A stretch of 10,990 nucleotides of DNA from Chlamydiota bacterium (lineage in GTDB: Bacteria > Chlamydiota > Chlamydiia > Chlamydiales > JAJFMI01), in contig JAJFMI010000083.1 of NCBI GenBank assembly GCA_021772235.1, positions 1 through 10,990 on the forward strand. The letters are read 5' to 3'. The translations under genes and the position numbers were made by a program. Shown one piece after another: positions 5,128 through 10,990 of the stretch. The notes under the pieces are model-generated. The model worked only from the letters and a program-made list of their open reading frames with translations. It did no database searches and was not told the origin of the DNA. Position 1 is the first letter of the stretch, and every line of letters starts with the position of its first letter.

Positions 5128-5976
5128 GCGTATGCGTTCCCAAAACGTTAGTGATTTCTTTCCGTGTTGCGAAATTTTTGCTAAGCAGGCGTCCATGAAT
5201 GCCTCATCTTCGACAACAGCTTTTCCTGTTTTAAAGTCATAGATTTTACTTTTTTCTGCAAAAACCTCAGCCGTCGGTAAATTTCTCTGCGGCCTTTTGA
5301 TTTTTAAAAGGAGTCGTTCAAACCCGTGTAAAGAGAGGTAAGGGGAGTGCATGCGAAATGCCATAACATTGTAGAGATAGGCGAAAAGCACAGCGGAGGC
5401 GCTAGTCGTGAAGATAAGGAAGTTTCCTTCGCTAAAATCCTGAAGAGCTTGAAAAGCGAGGAATCCGGGGATGAGCCACTTTGTCTTTGCAGGAATCATG
5501 AGAAAGAGCAGGACTTGTGCGTCGGGGAAGAGGAAAAGCCAGGAGACAAGAAGAGCGTAAATCACGCTTGAGGCACCTGCAACGTGAGTCATTGTAGGAA
5601 AAAAGTAGAGGATTGTCATGGCGACAGTTCCTGAAATAAGGGCACTTCCAAAGAAAAGAGTATAGAAGTGCTTAAGTCCTCGCATTTCAATGATCATCTT
5701 ACCGATAAAAAGAAGCATGTAGCATGCAAAAAATATATTGATAAGGAATCCGAGGGAAATAGCGCCGCCGGAAGGGTAGTAAAAGATGTGGGTGAGGGCT
5801 TGCCAGATCATGAGGTTTTTAGCGCCAAACGGGGAGATCACAAGTAAGGCGGAAGCCGCTTGCGCTATAGGAAAGGCGCCTAGTAGCGCTAATCCGAACG
5901 AAATACCGGCTATCAAGTAAACAATTAACTTTAGTGGTTTCGGGGTGCCCGATAAAAAGGATCTTGTAAAACTCAT
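5074..5976 (-). CDS. Rhomboid-like membrane protein, probably inactive
   Basis: Rhomboids are intramembrane serine proteases. This 300-residue protein shows about six hydrophobic segments: 17-35, 37-50, 76-97, 102-125, 131-160 and 166-204 (the last probably two). Rhomboid landmarks are visible: a W-Q-A-L-T-H-I-F entry motif (58-65), S-L-G-F-L-I-N (74-80) where active enzymes have H-L-x-x-N, and G-A-S-S (134-137) in place of GxSG, keeping the nucleophile position Ser136. In the last membrane segment SASAVLFAYLY (192-202) aligns with the usual HxxGxxxGxxY, so the catalytic His appears replaced by Ser192. A loss of protease activity is inferred. Residues 205-300 form a charged cytoplasmic tail. 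The ATG at 5976 has only a weak ribosome-binding site. Its 3' end overlaps the 74-residue gene by 54 bp, and no terminator is visible. Confidence 0.75.
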   Translation of the reverse strand: MSFTRSFLSGTPKPLKLIVYLIAGISFGLALLGAFPIAQAASALLVISPFGAKNLMIWQALTHIFYYPSGGAISLGFLINIFFACYMLLFIGKMIIEMRGLKHFYTLFFGSALISGTVAMTILYFFPTMTHVAGASSVIYALLVSWLFLFPDAQVLLFLMIPAKTKWLIPGFLAFQALQDFSEGNFLIFTTSASAVLFAYLYNVMAFRMHSPYLSLHGFERLLLKIKRPQRNLPTAEVFAEKSKIYDFKTGKAVVEDEAFMDACLAKISQHGKKSLTFWERIRLRKISRKKGHSSRMDSV

Positions 5977-5992
5977 ATGAGATCATTTTAAC

Positions 5993-6020
5993 ATATTAGA
6001 CAACTCTTGTCATTAATCAA
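5993..6020 (-). promoter_or_regulatory. Likely promoter of the rhomboid-like gene
   Basis: On the minus strand TTGATT (6020-6015) and TAATAT (5998-5993) are separated by 16 bp, close to consensus. The -35 box lies inside the 17-bp spacer of the plus-strand rpmE promoter, so the two promoters physically overlap and probably exclude each other's polymerase. Confidence 0.45.
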
Positions 6021-6035
6021 TTTTAGGGTTACAAT
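6007..6035 (+). promoter_or_regulatory. Promoter of the rpmE-to-rplS operon
   Basis: TTGTCA (6007-6012) and TACAAT (6030-6035) are separated by exactly 17 bp and each differ from consensus at one position. Initiation near 6042 leaves a leader of only about 16 nt, containing AGGAG (6047-6051) 6 nt before the rpmE ATG. It is the best promoter in the window and probably drives the whole run to rplS. Confidence 0.75.
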
Positions 6036-6057
6036 AGGACATTAAAAGGAGACTCAG

Positions 6058-6459
6058 ATGAAGAAAAATACCCACCCAGAATATCAAGAAATTCTTTTTG
6101 TCGACACAGCGACAGGTACAAAATTTGTATGTGGATCAACACTGCAAACTAAAGAGAGAGAAACATTTGAAGGAAAAGAGTACCCGGTTTACCGCGCACC
6201 TATTACTTCGGCCTCTCACCCTTTCTTTACAGGCGAAACAAAATTTGTCGATACAGAAGGACGTCTTGAGAAATTTAAAAAGCGTTATGCGCGTGCGCCA
6301 CAGCCAGTAGAAGAAAAGAAAGAAGAAGAAGCTCCTAAAAAGAAGCTGAAAAAACCTGCGGTTAAAGCGGCAGCTGAAAAAAAACCAGCAGCAAAGAAGC
6401 CTGCAGCGAAAAAAACAGCAGCAAAAAAGGCAGCGCCTAAGAAGACAACTGAAGAGTGA
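6058..6459 (+). CDS. rpmE: 50S ribosomal protein L31 with long Lys/Ala/Pro tail
   Basis: L31 binds the 50S central protuberance region and helps bridge the subunits. Residues 1-80 are the L31 domain: MKKNTHPEY, F-V-D-T-A-T-G-T-K-F-V-C-G-S-T, SASHPFFTG and EGRLEKFKKRYAR. It lacks the paired CxxC zinc motifs, having one Cys, and resembles the chlamydial L31 I recall. The domain alone would be about 85 residues; here about 45 more follow, beginning with a charged EEKKEEEAPKKKLKKP and then repeating A-A-K-K-P/T/A, like a histone H1 tail. Chlamydial L31 has a shorter basic tail. The ATG is supported by AGGAG 6 nt upstream. The TGA overlaps the GTG start of prfA. Confidence 0.95.
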   Translation: MKKNTHPEYQEILFVDTATGTKFVCGSTLQTKERETFEGKEYPVYRAPITSASHPFFTGETKFVDTEGRLEKFKKRYARAPQPVEEKKEEEAPKKKLKKPAVKAAAEKKPAAKKPAAKKTAAKKAAPKKTTEE

Positions 6460-7520
6460 AACAACGCGTAAGCAAACTTCTTGTTCGTCTTGACGAGATA
6501 GAGAAATTGCTAGGTGATCCCGAGCTTGTTCAGGACAAAAAACGCTATCGCGAAGTCACGCAAGAGCATAGCTATTTGAGTGATATTCGCGAAGCGCATC
6601 GCATCTTTGATGAAGAAGAGCGCGCAATCACTGAAAATGAGCGCCTACTTAAAGATGAGAGTGATCCTGAAGTTTTGGAGATGGTTCGTGAAGAGCTCAC
6701 GCAACTAAAAGAGAACCTCGCTATTTCACAATCCAAGCTGGAGTCACTTCTTGTTCCTCCCGATCCCCGTGATAACTTAAATGTTGTTATGGAATTGCGT
6801 GCTGGAACTGGAGGAGATGAGGCGGCGATTTTTGTGGGCGATTGCGTGCGGATGTACCGTCTTTACGCAGATAATATTGGCCTGAAATATGAAATGCTTT
6901 CAGGAACCCCTTCTGACGCTGGTGGTTTTAAAGAGATCATTCTGGTTTTTTCAGGCAAAAATGCCTTTCGCTTCCTCAAGTATGAGGGCGGCACGCACCG
7001 CGTGCAACGAGTGCCGGATACAGAAACGCAAGGACGTGTGCACACTTCCGCAATTACTGTGGCGGTATTGACTGAGCCTGCTGACGAAGATGAAATTGAG
7101 ATCAAGCCTGATGATCTCAAAATCGATACATATAGAGCCTCTGGAGCTGGCGGCCAGCACGTCAACACCACAGATTCTGCTGTACGCATCACGCACTTAC
7201 CTACAAATACAGTGGTTACGTGTCAAGAAGAGCGTTCGCAGCATAAAAATCGCGATAAAGCGATGCGTTTACTTAAGGCGAAGATTGCGGAGACAAAACG
7301 TCTCGAAGAAGAAAAAAAGCGCGCGGAAGAGCGCTCTGGGCAAGTCGGAACAGGCGACCGCTCCGAAAAAATCCGCACCTACAATTACCCGCAAAATCGG
7401 GTGACTGACCATCGCATTGGCCTAACGCTTTATAATTTAGACCAAGTGATGCAAGGAGATTTGGATAAATTCGTTCAGGGATTGCTTAAAGCAGACTATG
7501 AGCTACGCATGAAGGGATAA
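6456..7520 (+). CDS. prfA: Peptide chain release factor 1 (RF1)
   Basis: RF1 recognises UAA and UAG in the ribosomal A site and triggers hydrolysis of the finished peptide. The 354 residues match family length. The N-terminal helical domain ends near 100; domain 2 carries Pro187-Asp188-Thr189 (in RVPDTETQGRVHTSA), the position of the stop-codon-reading PxT motif. GGQ is at 232-234 in RASGAGGQHVNTTDSA, and the basic EERSQHKNRDKAM and DHRIGLTLYNL complete the signature. The start is GTG 6456, overlapping the L31 stop as GTGA, so translation is probably coupled to rpmE. The N-terminus lines up with known RF1 proteins, which supports this start. Confidence 0.97.
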   Translation: MKQRVSKLLVRLDEIEKLLGDPELVQDKKRYREVTQEHSYLSDIREAHRIFDEEERAITENERLLKDESDPEVLEMVREELTQLKENLAISQSKLESLLVPPDPRDNLNVVMELRAGTGGDEAAIFVGDCVRMYRLYADNIGLKYEMLSGTPSDAGGFKEIILVFSGKNAFRFLKYEGGTHRVQRVPDTETQGRVHTSAITVAVLTEPADEDEIEIKPDDLKIDTYRASGAGGQHVNTTDSAVRITHLPTNTVVTCQEERSQHKNRDKAMRLLKAKIAETKRLEEEKKRAEERSGQVGTGDRSEKIRTYNYPQNRVTDHRIGLTLYNLDQVMQGDLDKFVQGLLKADYELRMKG

Positions 7521-7526
7521 GGCGCC

Positions 7527-8384
7527 ATGAGAACAATCGAGCAGCTACTCCGTTATTCGCGAAAACGTTTGGAGGAAAAGCATATCGAGCGTTCGCGTCA
7601 AGTCGCAGAAGATATTATTTCCGAAGCCCTTCGTCTCCCTCGTCTCGCCCTTTATCTCAATTTCGACCAAGCTGTTGATTCAGCCGAATTACGCATCTGT
7701 ATGCGCCTTCTTGATCGAAAAATGCAAGGCGAACCCCTTGGTTATCTCTACCGCTATATTGACTTTTTTCACTGTTGTTTAGAAATCAATTCACACGCAC
7801 TTATTCCGCGACAAGAAACAGAGATATTGCTTCAAAATATTTGCGCTGATTTGCGCGAGCACGACTTAGCAGGAAAAGAAGCGTGGGATCTTTGCAGTGG
7901 CAGTGGATGTCTTGGGCTCGGTTTAAAGAAGCGTTTTCCAACTCTAAACGTCACTCTATCTGATATCTCATCCGAATGTGTCGAGTTGGGGATGAAAAAT
8001 GCCGAGCGCAATCACTTAGAGGTGAAATGCTATCAAGGCGATCTTCTTGCACCGTTTGAAGGAAAGAAAGCGCATTTTGTCATTTCGAACCCACCCTATA
8101 TTTCCGAAGAAGAATATGACTTGCTACAGCCATCTGTACGCAATTTTGAGCCAAAAACAGCTTTGGTTTCAGGGGCCACAGGACTCGAATTTTATCAGCG
8201 ACTTGCGGAATATCTCCCTGGATATTTGCATGACGGCGCCCTGCTCTTTTTTGAAATTGGAGATACACAAGGCGAATTACTATTAGAGCTATTCTCTGCT
8301 AGTTATTACAAAGATACGAAAATTGGAAAAGATTGGGCGGGACATGACCGCTTTTTCTACGCAAAATATGAGGCCCCATGCTAG
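7527..8384 (+). CDS. prmC: Release factor glutamine methyltransferase PrmC
   Basis: PrmC (once called HemK) N5-methylates the glutamine of the GGQ motif in RF1 and RF2 using S-adenosylmethionine. Residues 1-90 form the helical release-factor-binding domain. IPRQETE (93-99) and the cofactor loop WDLCSGSGCLGLGL (120-133) follow, and the active site is Asn188-Pro-Pro-Tyr191 in VISNPPYISEEEYD. Length (285) is typical. The usual E/D-x-GxGSG loop is D-L-C-S-G-S-G here, a common variant. It starts 6 nt after prfA, whose product is its substrate, and its TAG lies within the overlap ATGCTAG with ffh. Confidence 0.96.
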   Translation: MRTIEQLLRYSRKRLEEKHIERSRQVAEDIISEALRLPRLALYLNFDQAVDSAELRICMRLLDRKMQGEPLGYLYRYIDFFHCCLEINSHALIPRQETEILLQNICADLREHDLAGKEAWDLCSGSGCLGLGLKKRFPTLNVTLSDISSECVELGMKNAERNHLEVKCYQGDLLAPFEGKKAHFVISNPPYISEEEYDLLQPSVRNFEPKTALVSGATGLEFYQRLAEYLPGYLHDGALLFFEIGDTQGELLLELFSASYYKDTKIGKDWAGHDRFFYAKYEAPC

Positions 8385-9706
8385 GAGCAGTTACAGAAAA
8401 ATTCCAAAACCTCGCGCAGAAACTCTCGCGTGAAAAAAAACTCACCGAAGAAAATATCCGCGATGCCGTCCGCGAAGTGCGCCTTGCTCTATTAGAAGCC
8501 GATGTGAACTTCAAAGTGGTCTCCGATTTTGTCAAACGGGTAAAAGAAAAAGCCGTTGGAGAGATTGCTCTTAAAGGGGTTGCAACAGGTGATCAATTTA
8601 TTAAAATCGTCCATGAAGAATTAATCAGTCTCATGGGAGGAGAGGAGCCAAAGCTCTTGCTAAAAGGCGATCCTGCAGTAATCCTTATATGCGGGCTGCA
8701 AGGCTCTGGAAAAACCACGACTACCGCAAAACTTGCCAAATACCTTACGAAAAAACCCTACGAAAAAAAACCACTCGTTGCCGCATGTGATTTGCAGCGT
8801 GCTGCAGCTGTCAAGCAACTGCAAATCCTTGGAGAAGCAGCGGACATTCCTGTTTTCACAGTTGAAGGGGAGACCAATCCATTAAAAGTTGCAAAGAAAG
8901 CCTATGCGCACGCAAAAGAAAATGGCCATGACCTTCTTATCTTAGATACCGCTGGACGTCTTCATGTTGATGAAGAGCTAATGCGCGAGATCACAGCGAT
9001 AAAAAAAGAACTCAATCCGCAAGAAATCCTCTTTGTTGCTTCTGCAACCATGGGTCAAGACGCTGTAAAAACCGCCAAAGCTTTTGATGAAGCTGTAGGT
9101 TTAACCGGTTCAATTCTTACCATGCTTGATGGGAATGCGCGTGCCGGAGCCGCCATCTCTATTTTAGAAGTGACAGGCAAACCCTTGAAATTTGAAGGAA
9201 TCGGTGAAAAAACCTCCGAATTCCAGCTCTTTAACCCGATATCCATGGCCGATCGCATACTTGGAAAAGGCGACGTCATCAACCTCGTAAAAAAAGCAGA
9301 AGAGCATTTTGATCAGAAAGAGAGCGAAAAACTTGAAAAAAAACTTCGCAAAGCCGAATTCACATTTGGCGATTTCCTCAAGCAGATGAAGTCGATCAAG
9401 CGTATGGGATCATTGAAAGGCATCATGAAAATGCTGCCAGGCATGTCTGGACTTGGAGATTTAGACGTTTCAGAAAAAGAGTTTACGCAAATCGAAGCGA
9501 TTATCCTCTCCATGACCCCAGATGAACGAGAAGATCGCGTTGAGCTCCTTCCTTCCCGTCGCAGACGCATCGCAAAAGGAAGTGGCACAAATATAGATCG
9601 CGTCAATCGCATTATAAAACAGTTTAGACAAATGAAAAAATTTCTTAAAATGATGCCGAAATCAGAGAAAAAATTGAGCAAAATAGCAGGAAAGCTTGCA
9701 GGATAA
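8378..9706 (+). CDS. ffh: Signal recognition particle GTPase Ffh (SRP54)
   Basis: Ffh binds SRP RNA and signal sequences of nascent membrane proteins and, with FtsY, delivers ribosomes to the membrane. The N domain is about 1-90. In the G domain, G1 is GLQGSGKTTTTAK (106-118), then DLQRAAAVKQL (138-148) and G3 DTAGR (190-194). The methionine-rich M domain (about 325-442) holds PGMSGLGDL and the RNA-binding SRRRRIAKGSGT (393-404). Two normally conserved spots are odd: S-A-T-M-G-Q (222-227) where most have DAMTGQ, and T-M-L-D (248-251) where G4 is TKxD, so the guanine-contacting Lys is Met249. The reading frame is otherwise intact and the rest is canonical. Whether other Chlamydiae share the change could not be checked. 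It starts at ATG 8378, 7 nt inside prmC. Confidence 0.96.
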   Translation: MLGAVTEKFQNLAQKLSREKKLTEENIRDAVREVRLALLEADVNFKVVSDFVKRVKEKAVGEIALKGVATGDQFIKIVHEELISLMGGEEPKLLLKGDPAVILICGLQGSGKTTTTAKLAKYLTKKPYEKKPLVAACDLQRAAAVKQLQILGEAADIPVFTVEGETNPLKVAKKAYAHAKENGHDLLILDTAGRLHVDEELMREITAIKKELNPQEILFVASATMGQDAVKTAKAFDEAVGLTGSILTMLDGNARAGAAISILEVTGKPLKFEGIGEKTSEFQLFNPISMADRILGKGDVINLVKKAEEHFDQKESEKLEKKLRKAEFTFGDFLKQMKSIKRMGSLKGIMKMLPGMSGLGDLDVSEKEFTQIEAIILSMTPDEREDRVELLPSRRRRIAKGSGTNIDRVNRIIKQFRQMKKFLKMMPKSEKKLSKIAGKLAG

Positions 9707-9725
9707 GCAATTTTTCAGGTACTAT
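9696..9725 (+). promoter_or_regulatory. Possible internal promoter before rpsP
   Basis: TTGCAG (9696-9701) and TACTAT (9720-9725) are 18 bp apart around the ffh stop, in the only sizeable gap of the operon (45 nt). It could give the ribosomal genes rpsP and rplS extra transcription. Evidence is a consensus match only. Confidence 0.3.
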
Positions 9726-9751
9726 AGTTCAATAAACATGGAACTTTCACT

Positions 9752-10069
9752 ATGGCATTAAAAATTCGATTACGTCAGCAGGGACAGCGCAACGCACGCC
9801 AGTTCCGAATCGTAGTAGCAGATACTTTAAGTCCGCGCGACGGCAAATGCGTAGAAACACTTGGCTGGTACCATCCACGCGTAGACAACGAGAAAAACGC
9901 TGAGGTAAAAGCAGACCGCATTGCCTACTGGTTAGAAAAAGGAGCAGAGCCGTCAGAAAACGTGCTTCACTTGATTTCTCGCCTAGCGCCAGAATCTGCA
10001 AAACTTTTGCGTGAGCGTGAGCAAGCAAAACGCCTAAAAAAGGCAGCAAGCCGCCGCAAGAAAAAGTAG
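9752..10069 (+). CDS. rpsP: 30S ribosomal protein S16
   Basis: S16 is an early-assembling protein that binds the 5' domain of 16S rRNA. The 105-residue product begins with MALKIRLRQQGQRNARQFRI and has VVADTLSPRDGKCVETLGWY and ADRIAYWLEKGAEPSENV, all typical. The C-terminus is a basic REREQAKRLKKAASRRKKK tail, somewhat longer than in the shortest homologues. Only a weak ribosome-binding site (GGAA about 9 nt upstream) precedes the ATG. It is followed after 3 nt by trmD, the familiar rpsP-trmD-rplS order. Confidence 0.97.
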   Translation: MALKIRLRQQGQRNARQFRIVVADTLSPRDGKCVETLGWYHPRVDNEKNAEVKADRIAYWLEKGAEPSENVLHLISRLAPESAKLLREREQAKRLKKAASRRKKK

Positions 10070-10072
10070 AAC

Positions 10073-10750
10073 GTGGAGTTCACTATTCTTTCTCTCTTTC
10101 CTGAGTATTTTCAGGGGCCCTTGAGCGTAAGCATGCTAAAGAGGGCGATAGAGAAAGGATTGCTCCAAATTAATCTTGTCAACATCCGCGATTTTGCGGA
10201 AGGGCCACATGCCCAAGTTGACGAGAGACCCTTTGGTGGGGGACCGGGAATGCTCATGATGGCAGAACCTATCGTGAAAGCGATCCGCAGCCAAAGAAAA
10301 GAGAAGAGCCGAGTGATTTATTTCACTCCGCAAGGCAAGCCGCTCACCGCAAAAAAATGCAAAGAGCTTGCTAAACAAGAGCACCTCATCTTCCTCTGTG
10401 GACATTACGAAGGAATTGATGAGCGCGCCATAGAACTTGAAGTCGATGAAGAAATCTCCATTGGCGACTATGTGCTAACGAGTGGAATGCCCGCAGCCTT
10501 AGTCGCAATAGACGCCATCGGCAGACAAGTTCCAGGAGTTGTGGGACATCCAGAAGGAGTATCCCAGGACAGCTTCGAGCACGAAGCAATATTTGAAGGG
10601 CCCCAGTACACACGCCCACGAGTTTTTGAAGGGAAAGAGGTTCCCGAAACACTCCTTGAAGGACACCACGTAAAAATAGATGAGTGGCGCAAGGAAAAAG
10701 GATTAAACAAAGCGAAGAAAATTCGCCCAGAATTAGCCGAGAAATTATGA
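10073..10750 (+). CDS. trmD: tRNA (guanine-37-N1)-methyltransferase TrmD
   Basis: TrmD methylates N1 of G37 next to the anticodon of tRNAs reading CNN and some others, which prevents +1 frameshifting. It is a SPOUT enzyme with a trefoil knot, active as a homodimer. Visible motifs are DERPFGGGPGM (50-60), LCGHYEGIDERAIE (108-121), the knot SIGDYVLTSGMPAALVAIDA (129-148), and S-Q-Asp166-S-F with the catalytic Asp, then GPQYTRPRVFEG. The length of 225 is on the short side of the usual 230-260. The start is GTG 10073, 3 nt after rpsP, and the TGA overlaps the rplS ATG as ATGA. A ribosome-binding site is not obvious, so coupling to rpsP is likely. Confidence 0.96.
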   Translation: MEFTILSLFPEYFQGPLSVSMLKRAIEKGLLQINLVNIRDFAEGPHAQVDERPFGGGPGMLMMAEPIVKAIRSQRKEKSRVIYFTPQGKPLTAKKCKELAKQEHLIFLCGHYEGIDERAIELEVDEEISIGDYVLTSGMPAALVAIDAIGRQVPGVVGHPEGVSQDSFEHEAIFEGPQYTRPRVFEGKEVPETLLEGHHVKIDEWRKEKGLNKAKKIRPELAEKL

Positions 10751-10990
10751 AAAACCAGATTCTTGAAGAATTAAGCAACGAGCAAATGAAAAAAAGCGTC
10801 CCAGAGTTCAATGTCGGGGACACCCTCAAAGTGCAAACACGCATCATTGAAGGAAAAAAAGAGCGCATACAAGCCTTTACAGGCATTGTAATCGCCCGTA
10901 AAGGTGGTGGCGTCTCTGAAACTTTTGCTCTTTACCGTGTTGCCTATGGCAGATCAATGGAGCGCGTATTTCCCCTCCATAGCCCACGTA
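10747..10990 (+). CDS. rplS: 50S ribosomal protein L19 (partial, cut by window end)
   Basis: The first 81 codons of L19 are present and the frame stays open to the last base. They read MKNQILEELSNEQMKKSVPE, then F-N-V-G-D-T-L-K-V, IQAFTGIVIARKGGGVSETF, RVAYGRSMERVFPLHSP. L19 lies at the subunit interface. The family is about 115-120 residues, so roughly one third lies beyond the window. The ATG overlaps the trmD stop by 4 nt, implying translational coupling. Confidence 0.95.
   Translation, partial: MKNQILEELSNEQMKKSVPEFNVGDTLKVQTRIIEGKKERIQAFTGIVIARKGGGVSETFALYRVAYGRSMERVFPLHSPR

Noticed and set aside
6326..6459. Repetitive Lys/Ala tail of rpmE as a frameshift or assembly artefact
   Set aside because: The frame stays open to a TGA that overlaps the prfA start exactly, and chlamydial L31 proteins are known to carry basic tails.
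6863..7196. Long minus-strand open frames within prfA
   Set aside because: They are shadows of the well-supported RF1 gene and have no ribosome-binding site or recognisable product.
1..10990. tRNA, rRNA, CRISPR arrays or phage attachment sites
   Set aside because: No tRNA-like cloverleaf, rRNA stretch or spaced direct-repeat array was seen by eye on either strand.

Overview
The window looks like the chromosome of a member of the phylum Chlamydiae, probably an amoeba- or animal-associated 'environmental' chlamydia rather than a Chlamydiaceae species. The main evidence is the gene run rpmE-prfA-prmC-ffh-rpsP-trmD-rplS together with pnp-rpsO-tadA plus a small hypothetical gene. Both blocks match the order I recall from Chlamydia. 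Other support is an L31 protein with a lysine-rich tail and Chlamydia-like sequence, and an accessory gene for a eukaryote-like RING-H2 protein. This assignment is inference from gene order and protein sequence; no database was consulted.

Positions 1-1842 are an accessory region. A 53-bp inverted repeat (1-53 and 1458-1510, one mismatch) encloses a gene for a multi-pass membrane protein with a complete C3H2C3 RING-H2 zinc-ligand pattern. Its best guess is a host-directed ubiquitin-ligase-like effector. The right arm carries the 3' end of an IS4-type transposase gene on the minus strand. The left arm reads as the same transposase C-terminus on the plus strand, so the window seems to open inside a second, inverted IS copy. 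Next to the right IS fragment is the orphan 3' tail of another gene (about 1713-1805).

Positions 1843-4440 hold the minus-strand rpsO-pnp block. It has a sharp intrinsic terminator after rpsO, a long imperfect hairpin in the pnp leader, and a near-perfect 21-bp bidirectional terminator after pnp. A 65-bp divergent intergenic region separates rpsO from plus-strand tadA. A 74-codon gene overlaps the tadA 3' end by 89 nt and then collides tail-to-tail (54 bp) with a minus-strand gene for a rhomboid-like membrane protein that seems to lack the catalytic histidine.

Positions 5977-10990 form a tightly packed plus-strand translation and secretion operon. It starts from a strong promoter (TTGTCA-17-TACAAT) ahead of rpmE. 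L31 is followed by RF1 (GTG start, 4-nt overlap) and then PrmC, which methylates the RF1 GGQ glutamine. Ffh, the SRP GTPase, overlaps prmC by 7 nt. S16, TrmD (tRNA m1G37 methyltransferase) and L19 (cut by the window end) follow. The genes join protein synthesis, peptide release, tRNA maturation and co-translational membrane targeting in one transcription unit. The Ffh GTPase has unusual residues in two normally invariant GTP-binding motifs.
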